A stretch of DNA of 64,000 nucleotides from Aplectana chamaeleonis (taxonomy: Eukaryota > Nematoda > Chromadorea > Rhabditida > Cosmocercidae). Location of the stretch: assembly GCA_029168955.1 (NCBI GenBank), contig JAPDOI010000155.1, forward strand, positions 186,001 to 250,000. The letters run 5' to 3'. This document shows, piece after piece, positions 34,733-52,872 of this stretch. Every line of letters begins with the position of its first letter. Position 1 is the first letter of the stretch. Both the position numbers and the translations under genes were made by a program. The notes under the pieces were generated by a model. That model ran no database searches. It worked only from the letters and a program-made list of their open reading frames with translations, and was not told where the DNA came from.

Positions 34733-35847
34733 ATGGAATCTGATGCATCAAGGATCAGGAATCATGAGGAATTCGTTCAAGGGCGAGCACTGATGGAACG
34801 TTTACGAGTGATAAATATTCCGATTCGATTTTACAAGGATTTGAAATTGCTGGCAAAGGACATAACGGAATGGACAGGGTGAGTAATGAAACACTCTTAT
34901 AAAAGAATATAAGGAGGAGTAATTAAACGTACTAAAATTAGTGTGAGCAGGATTTTAAAAAAAAATGCTCAGATGAAAAAAGGTCTAGAAAAAGGTCTAG
35001 AAAAATACCTTAGAAGAAATAGGATAAAACGATATAAGTCATTACAGGTATGTCAACGCAGATGATAAATTTCCGCTAACATGGCCAACACAGATAGGAA
35101 AGAAAACGGATGTATTCTCAGTCAGCGTAAGTAAGCAAATCGAGAAATCACAAATGTAAAAAGATCAAGATACAATTGCAGGTCAAAATGTCATATGCTT
35201 ATTGGAATGATTTCCTGTCGAATGGTAAAGATGTCTTGGAGGCTTTCAACAAGAAGAACACATGTAAAATTAGGTTCATCCAGGAGAAGACAATGAGAAG
35301 TAATGAAAAATGCAGACTATGGTAAGCAAGGTTAAACGTATTAAAAGCTGTATTGGTTAAAATGAATAAGATATTACAGCTTGTCAGTGAGACGACAACT
35401 ACGTCAACGTAAACAAAAACAAGGAAAATCTCCAATAGAGATGAAGATACAAAGGGACAAACTGAAATTAGGTGAACTAGGGGTAAGTTAAAATTCAGCT
35501 AGGAAATTAGGTGAGTGAAAGAAAAAATGATATCTGATTAGCATAAATGTACATATGTTCAGATATTTGATCCTGTAGTTTTGGTAGCTAGGCTCGAAAT
35601 CGATATGACGGACTGGAAAGGGCTATCAATGGAGTCACTAATGGAAGAATGGACAAAGAAACACCTGGTGAGTGAGCAACATAGATAAGAGTGTGAAAAA
35701 GGAATAATTAAAAGTATTAAGATCGGAGAAAAAGCGCTGGGTACAATGACTCTTCCTGGATTAGACAACAACAAGAGGAAGGCTGAAGAAGAAGTCACAG
35801 TGGACAAGAGATGCAGAATGGAGGAAACAGATGATAATATAGAGTAA
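34733..35847 (+). CDS. Six-exon gene of unknown function (about 232 aa)
   Basis: Six short exons join in one frame: 34733-34878, 35048-35126, 35182-35321, 35380-35482, 35563-35667 and 35722-35847 (stop TAA). Five donors are GTGAGT, GTAAGT or GTAAGC; four acceptors read ACAG, GCAG or TTCAG, and the last (TATTAAG) is weak. Introns are 169, 55, 58, 80 and 54 bp, typical of nematodes. The coding length is 699 nt with no stop across five phase-consistent junctions, hard to get by chance. The ATG is one base after TTTCAG. The product has an N-terminal LMERLRVINI, a Trp-containing central region, a very basic stretch (RRQLRQRKQKQGK) and a C-terminal NKRKAEEE with an acidic end, suggesting a nuclear or nucleic-acid-binding protein (inference). 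No signal peptide, membrane segment or known domain was recognised. It sits in A+T-rich DNA head to head with a Penelope-like relic, so it could be a host gene or element-borne cargo. Confidence 0.8.
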
Positions 35848-35864
35848 TCAATGCATTAAGAAGG

Positions 35865-35870
35865 AATAAA
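35865..35870 (+). terminator. AATAAA polyadenylation signal
   Basis: It lies 17 bp after the stop codon of the six-exon gene, a normal distance for nematode mRNAs. Confidence 0.6.
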
Positions 35871-36020
35871 TCATTGTGCTCGGATTACAAGATTGAAATT
35901 GTATATAAGCGATATCGCAAAGGAGTTAAGCTAAAATCAAAGTAAGACTGAATATAGGATCGTTAACAAGGAAAAGGTTAAGTGTAAGTAGGAGGGGGAT
36001 AGGAAGGCAATCAATGAGGA

Positions 36021-36073
36021 TGGCCGTATGGCCTGGCCGTATGGCCTACGAGTTACTAGACCGTATGGTCTAG
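36021..36073. repeat. Clustered short palindromes
   Basis: GGCCGTATGGCC occurs twice in a row, followed about 15 bp later by CTAGACCGTATGGTCTAG. All three share the loop GTAT and could form small hairpins. Confidence 0.7.
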
Positions 36074-36166
36074 CAAAATCAAGGAAAGGATCCGAATGAA
36101 ATAAGATATCAAAATGAGTACATCAATATGTATTCGGGCTAGTAAAGACTCTGCGTTCACTCTTAA

Positions 36167-36227
36167 AGGTTGGCGCAAACTCGGTGCCATATGCTATAAC
36201 ATAGGTGCACCGAGTTTGCGCCAACCT
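36167..36227. mobile_element. 61-bp palindrome, possibly a minimal TTAA element
   Basis: Perfect 21-bp arms (AGGTTGGCGCAAACTCGGTGC and its complement) surround a 19-bp loop. The left flank is TTAA, and the AGG start resembles other TTAA elements here. A related GGCACCGAGTTTGCG lies near 57551. Confidence 0.7.
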
Positions 36228-36239
36228 CCAATGGGGAAC

Positions 36240-36700
36240 GCAAAGTCTCTTCAGGATCCATGCCGATGTTAAGAAGCCAGCGGTAAATCGTCGGCTGCTA
36301 CCGGCATAAAATTCACAAATCCTTCCACCCTTCCTTCCCTTACGTCGCTACCCAGTGCCCTTTCTTTCGATTTGTAAAGTTCCCAAGCGATTATTCCCGC
36401 TTTGACATCTCTGTCATAATAAGGACAAACGCATTCTCATTTTATATGTTTCCCTAGTTGACCAACACAATGTCCTTGTTCTCAATGAATGAAATAAGTA
36501 GGTGGTTGTTTATGATTTTGTGGTGTCAATTTTGATAAGCTTAGACTTGCAACATATATAAACTGGTTTATGGAAGTTAGGGAATCGAAATGACTGAGCG
36601 TTTGCAATGAAGGACGAACAGAAAAGGTGCGGAAGTGTTTGTTTCCTAAGACTGGCTAGGAAATGTCTCCGGAGATCTGCGACATTCTCAAAACGGTGCT
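36240..36700. other. No gene seen
   Basis: Unremarkable sequence with short open frames only. Confidence 0.4.
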
Positions 36701-36881
36701 CTTTCGGAATACCCGACCCACTAAAGAACACAATGAAATCAGCAATTGTTGGGGCTTGGCCAACCGCTCGGTTGGTCACATCAAACAGTTAAGTGTGTAT
36801 GAAAAATACTATGTCATTCGACGGCTCTACTGGGATGAACATTTTTCATGAAATTTCTCTAGTGGGTCGTCTATTCCGAAA
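36701..36881. mobile_element. Short MITE with ACCCACTA termini, copy 2
   Basis: About 181 bp with ends CTTTCGGAATACCCGACCCA and the complement of CTTTCGGAATAGACGACCCA. The interior shares ACCGCTCGGTTGGT and CATTTTTCATGAAATTT with 16979-17150. Confidence 0.8.
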
Positions 36882-37015
36882 GAGTACCCTCAAAACGCGT
36901 TGCACGCTTCTCAAGATTCATGTTTTCCTATCTGTTTTCTTCGCCACAAAAAGGGTAAAATATAGCAAGAACACATTTTAAAAAAAACCTTTTTTCAAAT
37001 TATACACCCTTGGTG

Positions 37016-37835
37016 AAGTCCTGCACACTCCCACTGCGGTCCTGCTAACATTCGATGACCTCCTGCACACTCCCACTCGGGACCTGCGCATTTTCTATGA
37101 CGCGCTGCACACTCCCACTGGGGTCCTGCACACTTCCACTCGAGACCTGCGCATTTTCTATGACGCGCTGCACACTCCCACTGGGGTCCTGCACACTCCC
37201 ACTGGTGTCCTGCACAGTCCCACTGGTGACCTGCGCACTTTCTATGACGTCCTGCACACTCCTATTAGGGTCCTGCACATTTTCTATGACGCCCTGCACA
37301 CTCCCACTGGTGTCCTGCACAGTCCCACTGGGGACCTGCGCACTTTCTATGACGTCCTGCACACTCCTATTAGGGTTCTGCACATTTTCTACGGCGCCCT
37401 GCACACTCCCACTGGTGCCCTGTGCACTTTCTATGACGTCCTGCACACTCCGATTAGGGTCCTGCACACTTTCTATGACGCCCTGCACACTTTCTATGAC
37501 GCCCTGCACACTCCCACTGAGGTTCTGCACACTTTCTATGACGTCCTGCACACTCCGATTAGGGTCGTGCACACTTTCTATGACGCCCTGCACACTCCCA
37601 CTGGTGTCCTGCACACTCCCATTAGGGTCCTGCACACTTTCTATGACGCCCTGTACACTTTCTATGACGCCCTGCACACTCCCACTGGTGTCCTGCACAC
37701 TCCCACTGTGGTCCTGCACACTTTCTATGACGTCCTGCACACTCCGACTGGGGCCCTGCACACTTTCTATAACTTCCTGTACGCTCCCACTGAGGTCCTG
37801 CACACTATCGGTAACGCCCTGCATCCCCGCAAACC
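37016..37835 (+). repeat. Satellite array 2 of alternating 21-bp half-units
   Basis: Two 21-bp modules, CCTGCACACTCCCACTGGGGT and CCTGCACACTTTCTATGACGC-type (each shown less its last base: CCTGCACACTCCCACTGGGG, CCTGCACACTTTCTATGACG), alternate irregularly, with runs of one module. They correspond to the two halves of the 42-bp monomer in the other arrays. Long open frames on both strands (271 codons) follow from the period being a multiple of three and are not genes. Confidence 0.93.
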
Positions 37836-38142
37836 GTAGCGATTCTGTACGGCGTCCCATCCATTACTAATAAATACCTACCGACTTGATGAGTGCTTAG
37901 CCGTCCTAGCGTTAGACGACTCATAGAAGTTTTCATGACCCACAGCCAAAAGTGCGCCCGACGGACAAAGTCGGTTGCCCCGAGGCGCGCAAGAGATGAT
38001 TCAAGCTGATTTTTTGCGAACCCAACTATGTCCTACCCACCTACATAATGGTACCATTTCATAACATTTCTGATCGGCCATTCCCAAGATCGGCGGGACA
38101 CACACACAAACACACAACGGGACATAACTGCTTTAAGTATAA

Positions 38143-39225
<1,083 letters not shown>

Positions 39226-39318
<93 letters not shown>
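39226..39318. repeat. (TA)n microsatellite
   Basis: Pure TA between the Helitron-like element and the 3' tail of an RTE LINE. Confidence 0.95.
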
Positions 39319-45547
<6,229 letters not shown>

Positions 45548-45559
45548 TATATTCAAAAA

Positions 45560-45999
45560 TATATATATTCAAAAATTGATCCGGAATGGTAACCTGAGAT
45601 TCGAGAAAAAGTGTCAAAACCACGTCATTTTGGTCGAAAAAATGTTCATCTCCCTTTCTTTTTTCAGTTGGCGTTCACTATCTTGTTGGAACACTTATCG
45701 TTGAGCTAGGGAGCTTATTTTTGACCAAGGAGCTGGATTTGTTTGCACCTAGCTCCTGTCAAATTTTGAGGTTGGTTGCTCAATTTTTGCGGAACCTCAA
45801 AATTCAGGGTCAAGAAAGACAAAAACACGTAAACATGTTATTATAAACCATCCGACGTTTACTTATTCGTAAAAATGAACTAGTGAAATGAACACCGTTA
45901 CTGATAGGCTTTTGCTCAGGATTTGACGGGGCAACGCTTCAATCAATACGGCAGGATCTCGGAAGTACTTTTTGGAACGCCGCACGGTGTGACTCAGAA
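45560..45999. other. No gene seen
   Basis: Unremarkable sequence between the TA tract and array 5. It does not carry the Helitron 5' sequence found beside arrays 7 and 8. Confidence 0.4.
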
Positions 46000-47610
46000 G
46001 TGCGCCACAGAACGCCGTAGATAGTGTGCTGGACCCAGCAGGAGTGCGAAAGACGCCGTAGAAAGTGTGGGACCTGAATGGGTGTGCGCAGAACGCCGTA
46101 GAAAGTGTGCGGGACCCGAGTGGGAGTGCGCCGGACGCCGTAGAAAGTGTGCGGGACTCTAATGGGTGTGCGCAGAACGCCGTAGAAAGTGTGTGGGACC
46201 CAAACGGATGTGCGCCGGACGCCGTAGAAAGTGTGCGGGACCCAAATGGGTGTGCGCAGAACGCCCTAGAAAGTGTGTGGGACCCACATGGGTGTGCGCC
46301 GGACGCCGTAGAAAGTGTGCGGGACCCAAATGGGTGTGCGCAGAACGCCGTAGAAAAGTGTGCGGGACCCAAGTGGGAGTGCGCCGGGTGCCGTAGAAGG
46401 TGTGGAAGACCCAAATGGGTGTGCGCAGAACACCCTAGAAAGTGGGTGGGACCCAAAGGAGAGTGGGCCGGACGCCGTAGAAAGTGTGCGGGACCCAAAT
46501 GGGTGTGCGCAGAACGCCCTAGAAAGTGTGTGGAACCCAAATGAGAGTGCCCCGGACGCCGTAGAAAGTGTGTGGGACCCACATGGGTGTGCGCCGGACG
46601 CCGTAGAAAGTGTGCGGGACCCAAATGGGTGTGCGCAGAACGCCGTAGAAAAGTGTGCGGGACCCAAGTGGGAGTGCGCCGGGTGCCGTAGAAGGTGTGT
46701 AAGACCCAAATGGGTGTGCGCAGAACACCCTAGAAAGTGTGTGGGACCCAAATGAGAGTGGGCCGAACGCCGTAGAAAGTGTGCGGGACCCAAATGGGTG
46801 TGCGCAGAACGCCCTAGAAAGTGTGTGGGACCCAAATGAGAGTGGGCCGGACGCCGTAGAAAGTGTGTGGGACCCAAATGAGAGTGGGCCGGACGCCGTA
46901 GAAAGTGTGTGGGACCCACATGGGTGTGCGCCGGACGCCGTAGAAAGTGTGCGGGACCCAAATGGGAGTGCGCCGGGTGCCGTAGAAAGTGTGCAAGACC
47001 CAAATGGGTGTGCGCAGAACACCCTAGAAAGTGTGTGGGACCCAAATGAGAGTGGGCCGGACGCCGTAGAAAGTGTGCGGGACCCAAATGGGTGTGCGCA
47101 GAACGCCCTAGAAAGTGTGTGGAACCCAAATGAGAGTGCCCCGGACGCCGTAGAAAGTGTGCGGGACCCAAATGAGAGTGCGCCGGACGCCGTAGTAAGT
47201 GTGTGGAACCCGAATGAGAGTGCGCCGGACGCCGTAGAAAGTGAGGGGGACCCAAATGAGAGAGCGTCGGACGCCGTAGAAAGTGTGCGGGACCCAAGTG
47301 GGAGTGCGCCTGACGCCGTAGAAAGTGTGCGGGACTCAAGTGGAAGTGCGCCGGATGCCGTAGAAAGTGTGCGGGACCCAAATGAGAGTGCGCCACAAGC
47401 CGTAGAAAGCGTGCGGGACCCAAGTGGGAGTGCGCCGGACGCCGTAGAAAGCGTGCGGGACCCAAATGGGCGTGCGCAGAACGCCGTAGAAAGTGTGCGG
47501 GACCCAAATGAGAGTGCGCCGGACGCCGTAGAAAGTGTGCGGTGACAAAGTGAAAGTGCGCAAACACGCCGTAGAAAGTGTGCGGGACCCAAATAGAAGC
47601 ACGCCCATGC
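46000..47610 (-). repeat. Satellite array 5 (42-bp family, inverted)
   Basis: About 38 units reading GCCGTAGAAAGTGTGCGGGA then CCCAAATGGGTGTGCGCAGAA or CCCAAATGAGAGTGCGCCGGA. The two unit types alternate in blocks, suggesting a local 84-bp or longer higher-order period (46190-47130). Open frames of up to 433 codons are artefacts. The right end is followed by a segment shared with 11284 and 17441. Confidence 0.94.
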
Positions 47611-47894
47611 TGGTCATTTTTTCCGCAGGGCTACCGTAACCATTCTTGAGCAAAACATGATAACGAACGATAACACACGCTCATAACATGCGGGGTGTAA
47701 AAGGGCAGAGGAGCGGTATGCATTCATTCACACACCGTTCTCTTCGAGAAGCCGCCGGGAAGTGGCTGAGGAGGTCGAAATTGTGCAAACACGTTTGTTG
47801 GCTATTACGATGTGCTCATATCCAAGCTGACACTCAGAAAATTTTTGAAGGAGGTTCACGGTAGCCCTGCGGAAAAAAATGATCGGCGTAAGCG

Positions 47895-48265
47895 TGCTTG
47901 TGACCCAAATGGGTGTGCGCAGAACGCCGTAGAAAGTGTGCAGGACATCAGCGGGAGCGTGCAAGATGTAGCAGAATGTGCACAGGACATTAGTGGGAGT
48001 GTGCAGGATTACATAGAAACTGTGCAGGACATCAGTGGGAGCGTGCAGGACTATAGTGGGAGTGTGAAGAACATTAGTGGGAGTGTGAAGCACCTCAGAG
48101 AAAGTCTGTATGACATCAGTGGAAGGGTGCAGGACATTAGTGGGAGTGTGCAGCACCTCAGAGAAAGTCTGTATCACATCAGTGGAAGGGTGCAGGACAT
48201 CAGAGGGAGTGTGCAGGCTATCAGTTGGAGTGCGCAGGACGTCACAGAAGGGGGGGGGGCAGGAT
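47895..48265 (-). repeat. Satellite array 6, degenerate 21-bp version
   Basis: After two 42-bp type units the array becomes 21-bp modules built on GTGCAGGACATCAGTGGGAG, with variants ending in CTCAGAGAAAGTCTGTATGA. It matches the half-units of array 2 in inverse orientation and ends in a run of G. Confidence 0.88.
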
Positions 48266-48343
48266 ATCAGTGGGTTTACTTTCATCTAACACCACCAGGC
48301 ATAAATCATGTTAGAAAGTAAGCCTTTAGGAAAAATAAATGAA

Positions 48344-48978
48344 ATTCCTGAAAGTTTAGGTTCCTGGCAAAAGTAAAGATTTGGCATGGCCATAGAAATA
48401 TACCCAGTTAAAAAGGGAAAATAAAGAAAAATGAAAAAAGGTTTTGAAATATTCCTGAGGACGATTTGACGATGAATAATTTGTTTTTCGGGAAATGAAG
48501 TGAAATAGTTGAAATTATGATTTGGCAGTCGAGTTTGAACCAACTATTGATAAGAGTTGTGCAAAACGAGGGATTGCCTTGTCTGTGCTTATCCGTAGAA
48601 CATATCAAAGCGAAATCACGCGTGTTGATTTTACTTCACCTAATACGTGAAGACCGCCGCATTACAGCTCCTGAAAAAGTTCCGATGCTTCCCATTTCAC
48701 GCGTGATTTCGCTTCGATATGTTCTACGGATAAGCACAGACAAGGCGATCTCTCGTTTTGCACAACTCTTATCAATACTTGGTTAAAACTCGACTGCCAA
48801 ATCATAATTTCAACTATTTCACTTCATTTCCCGAAAAACAAATTATTCATCGTCAAATCGTCCTCAGGAATATTTCAAAACCTTTTTTCATTTTTCTTTA
48901 TTTTCCCTTTTTAACTGGGTATATTTCTATGGCCATGCCAAATCTTTACTTTTGCCAGGAACCTAAACTTTCAGGAAT
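48344..48978. repeat. 635-bp palindrome, 281-bp arms about 98% identical
   Basis: The arms 48344-48624 and 48698-48978 are exactly the same length and differ at roughly five positions; the spacer is 73 bp. The outer ends read ATTCCTGAAAGTTTAGG. No coding sequence is seen. Either a young foldback element or a recent inverted duplication. Confidence 0.93.
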
Positions 48979-48984
48979 ATATAT

Positions 48985-49495
48985 TTATATTTAACCCGGC
49001 AACAATCTTCACGCACCAATGAAAAAAACACGAGCAACAACAAAAACACGTATAGTATTGTTTATCGGCATACTAACAAACACAAACTAACAAGTCCCAA
49101 TAGCGTGAATGAACATCCCATATAATAAGAAGAACTATGAAAACGGTGATAGAAAAAATTTGCTCCATTTTTGTGTGTCTTCATTTGTCCACAAATGCAG
49201 CACCCAGTCTCTATGGCTACAGCATGGAACATGAAGAAGAGTTAGATTTTCACTGTGAACATGCAAAGACCATGAACTGATAATTTCAGCCGCATTCGTG
49301 AATGAAGGGTTATGGGAGCGAAGTCTACAGACCTACTGACAATACGGCTGACATAAAGCAGTGTGAAGGTCACACAGAAGGTCTAGTATGCACAACATGG
49401 AGGATATCAGCTATAAGCCGGCCATGACTGGCTCGCTCAGTAGTATGAAAGAACTGAACAAACCAGTAAGTACAACCATAATAACAACTTACTTA
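48985..49495. other. No gene seen
   Basis: No gene, RNA gene or long repeat supported. Confidence 0.4.
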
Positions 49496-49795
49496 TAGTC
49501 TACAGCAATGGGAGTAGGACCTGGTGAGGTTGCGGACTCTTCGTAACATACTGTAGTCTGATTGTGTTATCACTCATTTTTTTAAATAACTGAGATTGGT
49601 CGGTGAGTTTTTGTTTCCACTCTCACATTTTCACCTGTTTTCGTTGCTTCCACAGATGTAGTCATATCGGTGAAAACACAGACTCACCGATCTATCACAG
49701 CTGTTCCGGGAAAATGAGTGAGACCGCTCACAAACTACCGTATGTTAAGACGAGTCCGCAATCTCACCAGGTTCTACTTAAATTGCTGTAGACTA
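49496..49795. mobile_element. TA-target MITE, TAGTCTACAGCA termini, copy 1
   Basis: 300 bp with ends TAGTCTACAGCAATGGGAGT and the complement of TAGTCTACAGCAATTTAAGT, flanked by TA. The inner ends share AGGTTGCGGACTC. A second copy is at 53291-53913. The TA duplication suggests a Tc1/mariner-type transposase acting in trans (inference). Confidence 0.9.
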
Positions 49796-49953
49796 TACAT
49801 ACTTGATACTTGATTGTCTGTTGTAAGCCGGCGATCGTCTCAGCGGCGGACACACGTCTCTGGTTGTCTCGAGGCAATGGGGCATTACGGCTCCCACTGA
49901 AATGCTCACTCCGTTGCTAGCGCCAAAAACGAGTCCGAATGACCGCATTTGAG

Positions 49954-50108
49954 GGGACAGGGGCTGTCTACACACCGAAGGAGGAGTTTTCCGGTTTTTG
50001 CAGTTTAAAACGTCACGCCAGTGAAAGCGAGCGAAGTGTTCTCGAGTGGAATTAGACCCTCAAAAGGCGGGACAACTCCTCCCTCGGTGTGTAGAGAGCC
50101 CCTGTCCC
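49954..50108. mobile_element. MITE with 9-bp target duplication (Mutator-type)
   Basis: 155 bp with ends GGGACAGGGGCTGTCTACAC and the complement of GGGACAGGGGCTCTCTACAC. GCATTTGAG is duplicated at 49945-49953 and 50109-50117. Nine-base duplications and long inverted ends are typical of Mutator-like elements. Confidence 0.9.
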
Positions 50109-50845
50109 GCATTTGAGCCATAGTAGCCACCAAACCATTACTCCGCCCCGTATCGAAAGAACAACCCACCACAACTTTATTGCTCGAATGCCTGGTTCAG
50201 CTTGCCTTGTTTTTCATCCCTTTTAGACATAACCCTGGCCGTACGAGTCATTCATCTGAACAACCTTGTCGCTAGCTTCACCATATCAGCAGAGGGGCTG
50301 TAACTCGTCCACTTCCAAACCATTGCAGAAAGACCGTTATTTCTTCACTTCAAGCAAATTTTATTTTCGATTTTTGTCATTTCTCAATTCAATACCAGCA
50401 GCTTCAAACCTCCGATTTGTGTTCGATGCATTCTGAAGCCGAACGTTCGAAAAATTGCAGTTTCGAAATCAGGTAAGATTTCGAAATGCAATAGGAACAT
50501 GTATATGCATGAAGGCTTTTCATAATGCTGAATCGATTTGGAATAATGGCTGAGTCCGCAGATCGGTGTTTAGCATGACTCTGTTGGAATCTTTCACAAC
50601 GCCTCAGGCGGTATAGGGAAACAATAGTATTGCTTGGGAGAAGCGTTTCGATATGAGGTGAATTCAAACAACAATTCATACACCTAGACAAACTCTCCTC
50701 TCACTCTTTCCGACTTTTTCCAAAGTCAAATCAAACAATACGGCTGGCATACTCAAAAACCTTTCGTCTATTTTGAGAGGGCATCAATGGAAAAGTCTCT
50801 TTGTCATTTTCCCATGAATCGTCTGCATAAACAGAGCTGTTCCTC

Positions 50846-50852
50846 TATAAAA
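50846..50852 (+). promoter_or_regulatory. TATA box of the ShKT gene copy A
   Basis: TATAAAA lies 50 bp before the ATG at 50902. The opposite arm has AATAAA at the matching place. Confidence 0.5.
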
Positions 50853-50901
50853 TCAGCCCTGATGCATGATCGGCACAACCTCTGAGAGGTGCAGTACCGT
50901 G

Positions 50902-51933
50902 ATGTTCCTTCAAGTGTTCTGCGTCTTCATGCTTCTGACCGCCTTCAACCTTGATTTTGTGTTGGCACAGGTGAGACTTTGCATCATTTCCCATGGATCC
51001 ATATCCTTCTTGGTTTGGCAAACCTCAAGCAGGGATCGAATCTACTGCAATCAGTGGGAGCTGCGCCTCTTTTCGATTGTCTGCAACCCTTAGATTTCCT
51101 ATTCTGAATCACAGTTTATCATTCAATGCAATAGTTTTGAAAGGCCTTCAAGGGGTACGCAAGATTAGAATTCTGTAAGCCATCGTTGGAGAAACGTTAG
51201 CTTGGTTAATGAAGTGGAAACAGTTGGCTTGCTTCATGGTAACCAAAATCAGTGGTTTTATTTCAGGAGAGTTTGCGGTTTTTACAATCTGCATGTTCAA
51301 TCGCTATCCTTTCTGTTACAGCCATGCGCGGACAATATTCCTTTGCCTGCGTGCCAGGAACTTAAAGGCAGTGTTCACGATAAAAAATGTGTTTCAGTTT
51401 CCACTAGGAATGAGTAGTGGAGGGGCACAATGTAACGTTGACATCGAAAGAAAGCATGAAAACGAGCCAGGAAAAGCTCCAAAAGAGCCTAAAGTTGCCA
51501 TTTCGGGCGCAAGGCAAACCTCAATAGCGCATCACACGCCCCCCGACGTGAACAAATGAATGCTCAAGATCCTGAGATGAGCGATGATTTCCAATCATTC
51601 AACCCGTTCTTTCCTTCGTTCTCAGCTTCCCTCTTTACTCATGTCAGCTCGCATACATCGGCTGCAAAAGACGGAAGTTACAAGTCTTGGACAACTCGTC
51701 CACCATGTTTCCCTAGCTCAATTTTTGATGGACCATAACTCCGCTCCCAGAAGTCTTGTACGATTTCAGAGACATCATTGGAATCAGCATGGGGCCGTTT
51801 TCGAGATAGGCGGGAAAACAGAAAAACGATTTTCCTCGTGAACACTGCCTTCAAAAGGAATGGCAAATGCACCGATCCAGCCTTCCAGATGATAGCTCAG
51901 TTCCAGTGCAAGAAGACGTGTGATTTTTGTTGA
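50902..51933 (+). pseudogene. ShKT-domain secreted peptide gene copy A, disrupted by a MITE
   Basis: Exon 1 (50902-50970) encodes a 23-residue hydrophobic signal peptide beginning MFLQVF and ends at CAG/GTGAGA. The intron is 351 bp. Exon 2 starts after TTACAG at 51322 and encodes the beginning of an ShKT domain with its first two cysteines. It is then interrupted by a 485-bp T1 MITE (51366-51850); the rest of the domain, with the last four cysteines and the stop at 51931-51933, follows the insertion. Translation running into the MITE meets TAG at 51415-51417 after 17 codons, so the domain cannot be completed. ShKT domains are common in nematode secreted proteins; the name comes from a sea anemone toxin, and toxicity is not implied. 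The partner is the inverted intact copy at 55195-56168. Confidence 0.85.
51366..51850. mobile_element. TTAA-target MITE, family T1, copy 4 (inside ShKT exon)
   Basis: 485 bp with ends AGGCAGTGTTCACGAT and CGTGAACACTGCCT, flanked by TTAA (51362-51365) and TCAA. The matching place in the inverted gene copy (near 55280) has TGAA and no insertion, an empty-site comparison that fixes the borders. Confidence 0.94.
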
Positions 51934-52415
51934 TTCGCCAAGACGTCTTATAATTTCTCAAAGTAAATGAATTTTTTTCGATGGCATATCGCATACATAG
52001 TTACTGCATCAGAGTCAGGGTCGAACCAATGTTGTGATGAGCACAGAGGGGGGGGGGGCCGTCATGGGTGCGGCGAAAAGGGAGGGAGGGGAGCAAGCTC
52101 TGAGCTAATCGCATTTCCGCCTGCAGCGTTTTTTCTACAGTACATACGAAAAACTCGCACAAACATCAAACAGTAGATAATATTGAATTATTTTCAAAAA
52201 AAAAAGAAATTAGTCCTAAATGTATTGATGATCAGCAGCACTTGCGGTCCAAGGCCGGCCTACACCGTTGGTGGAGCTCCATCGACTTTATGATAGAGGT
52301 CCAATCGAGAAGTGTGATAACACCCCCATTGGAAACCGATCCCACTCCACAAGGGTAGGGGCGAAACGGTATGCTTTAAACAATATCCCAATGCATACCC
52401 TCAAACACTCCTTAT

Positions 52416-52872
52416 AGGCATCGTTCGCGCTGGGAATCAATTTTCATTTTTCAAGCTCAATTTCATGATTGAGCCCGGTAGACCACACTGGTAAACTTTG
52501 GCGAGTCAAAAACGTTGGGCCATGAGGTTGGAAGGCGTCAAAGATGAAGATACGCCACCAATTCGCACCAGTCATCTAGCACTTTTTCTTAGAATGTTGG
52601 TGCGACCGTAAGACAACATGAAAATAGTTACGGCACGAACTTCACATGCAGAAAATCTCCGAAAATGGCAGTGACGAGGCATCCAAAAGCAGAAAAAACT
52701 CAAAAAGGATTTTGTCGCGAAACTCAAATTCGTATTTACAATGTGTTCCGACTGACTCTTTTTACAAATGAAGGTTTTTCATGGGCCTCTTCGACGTTTT
52801 CGTTCACTAGAGAGGCCAAGCTACACAAAAACATGAAAAAATAATATACGGTTTTCTGCACGTACGATGCCT
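52416..52872. mobile_element. TTAA-target MITE, family T4
   Basis: 457 bp with ends AGGCATCGTTCGCG and CGTACGATGCCT, flanked by TTAT and TTAA. It lies just inside the spacer of the inverted gene duplication. Confidence 0.7.

Larger units (their letters stand above)
50400..52371 (+). repeat. Left arm of an inverted gene duplication
   Basis: It corresponds, inverted, to about 54769-56650. Homology covers the upstream region, both exons and the 3' flank to GTAGGGGCGAAACGG near 52365. Differences: a MITE in this arm's second exon and about 400 bp extra in the other arm's intron. Outer limits are approximate. Confidence 0.8.

Noticed and set aside
36100..36145. CTAG followed by T near 36140 as a Helitron 3' end for the unit holding the six-exon gene
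   Set aside because: The upstream hairpin has only five or six base pairs and no matching TC start was found, so the six-exon gene cannot be assigned to a Helitron.
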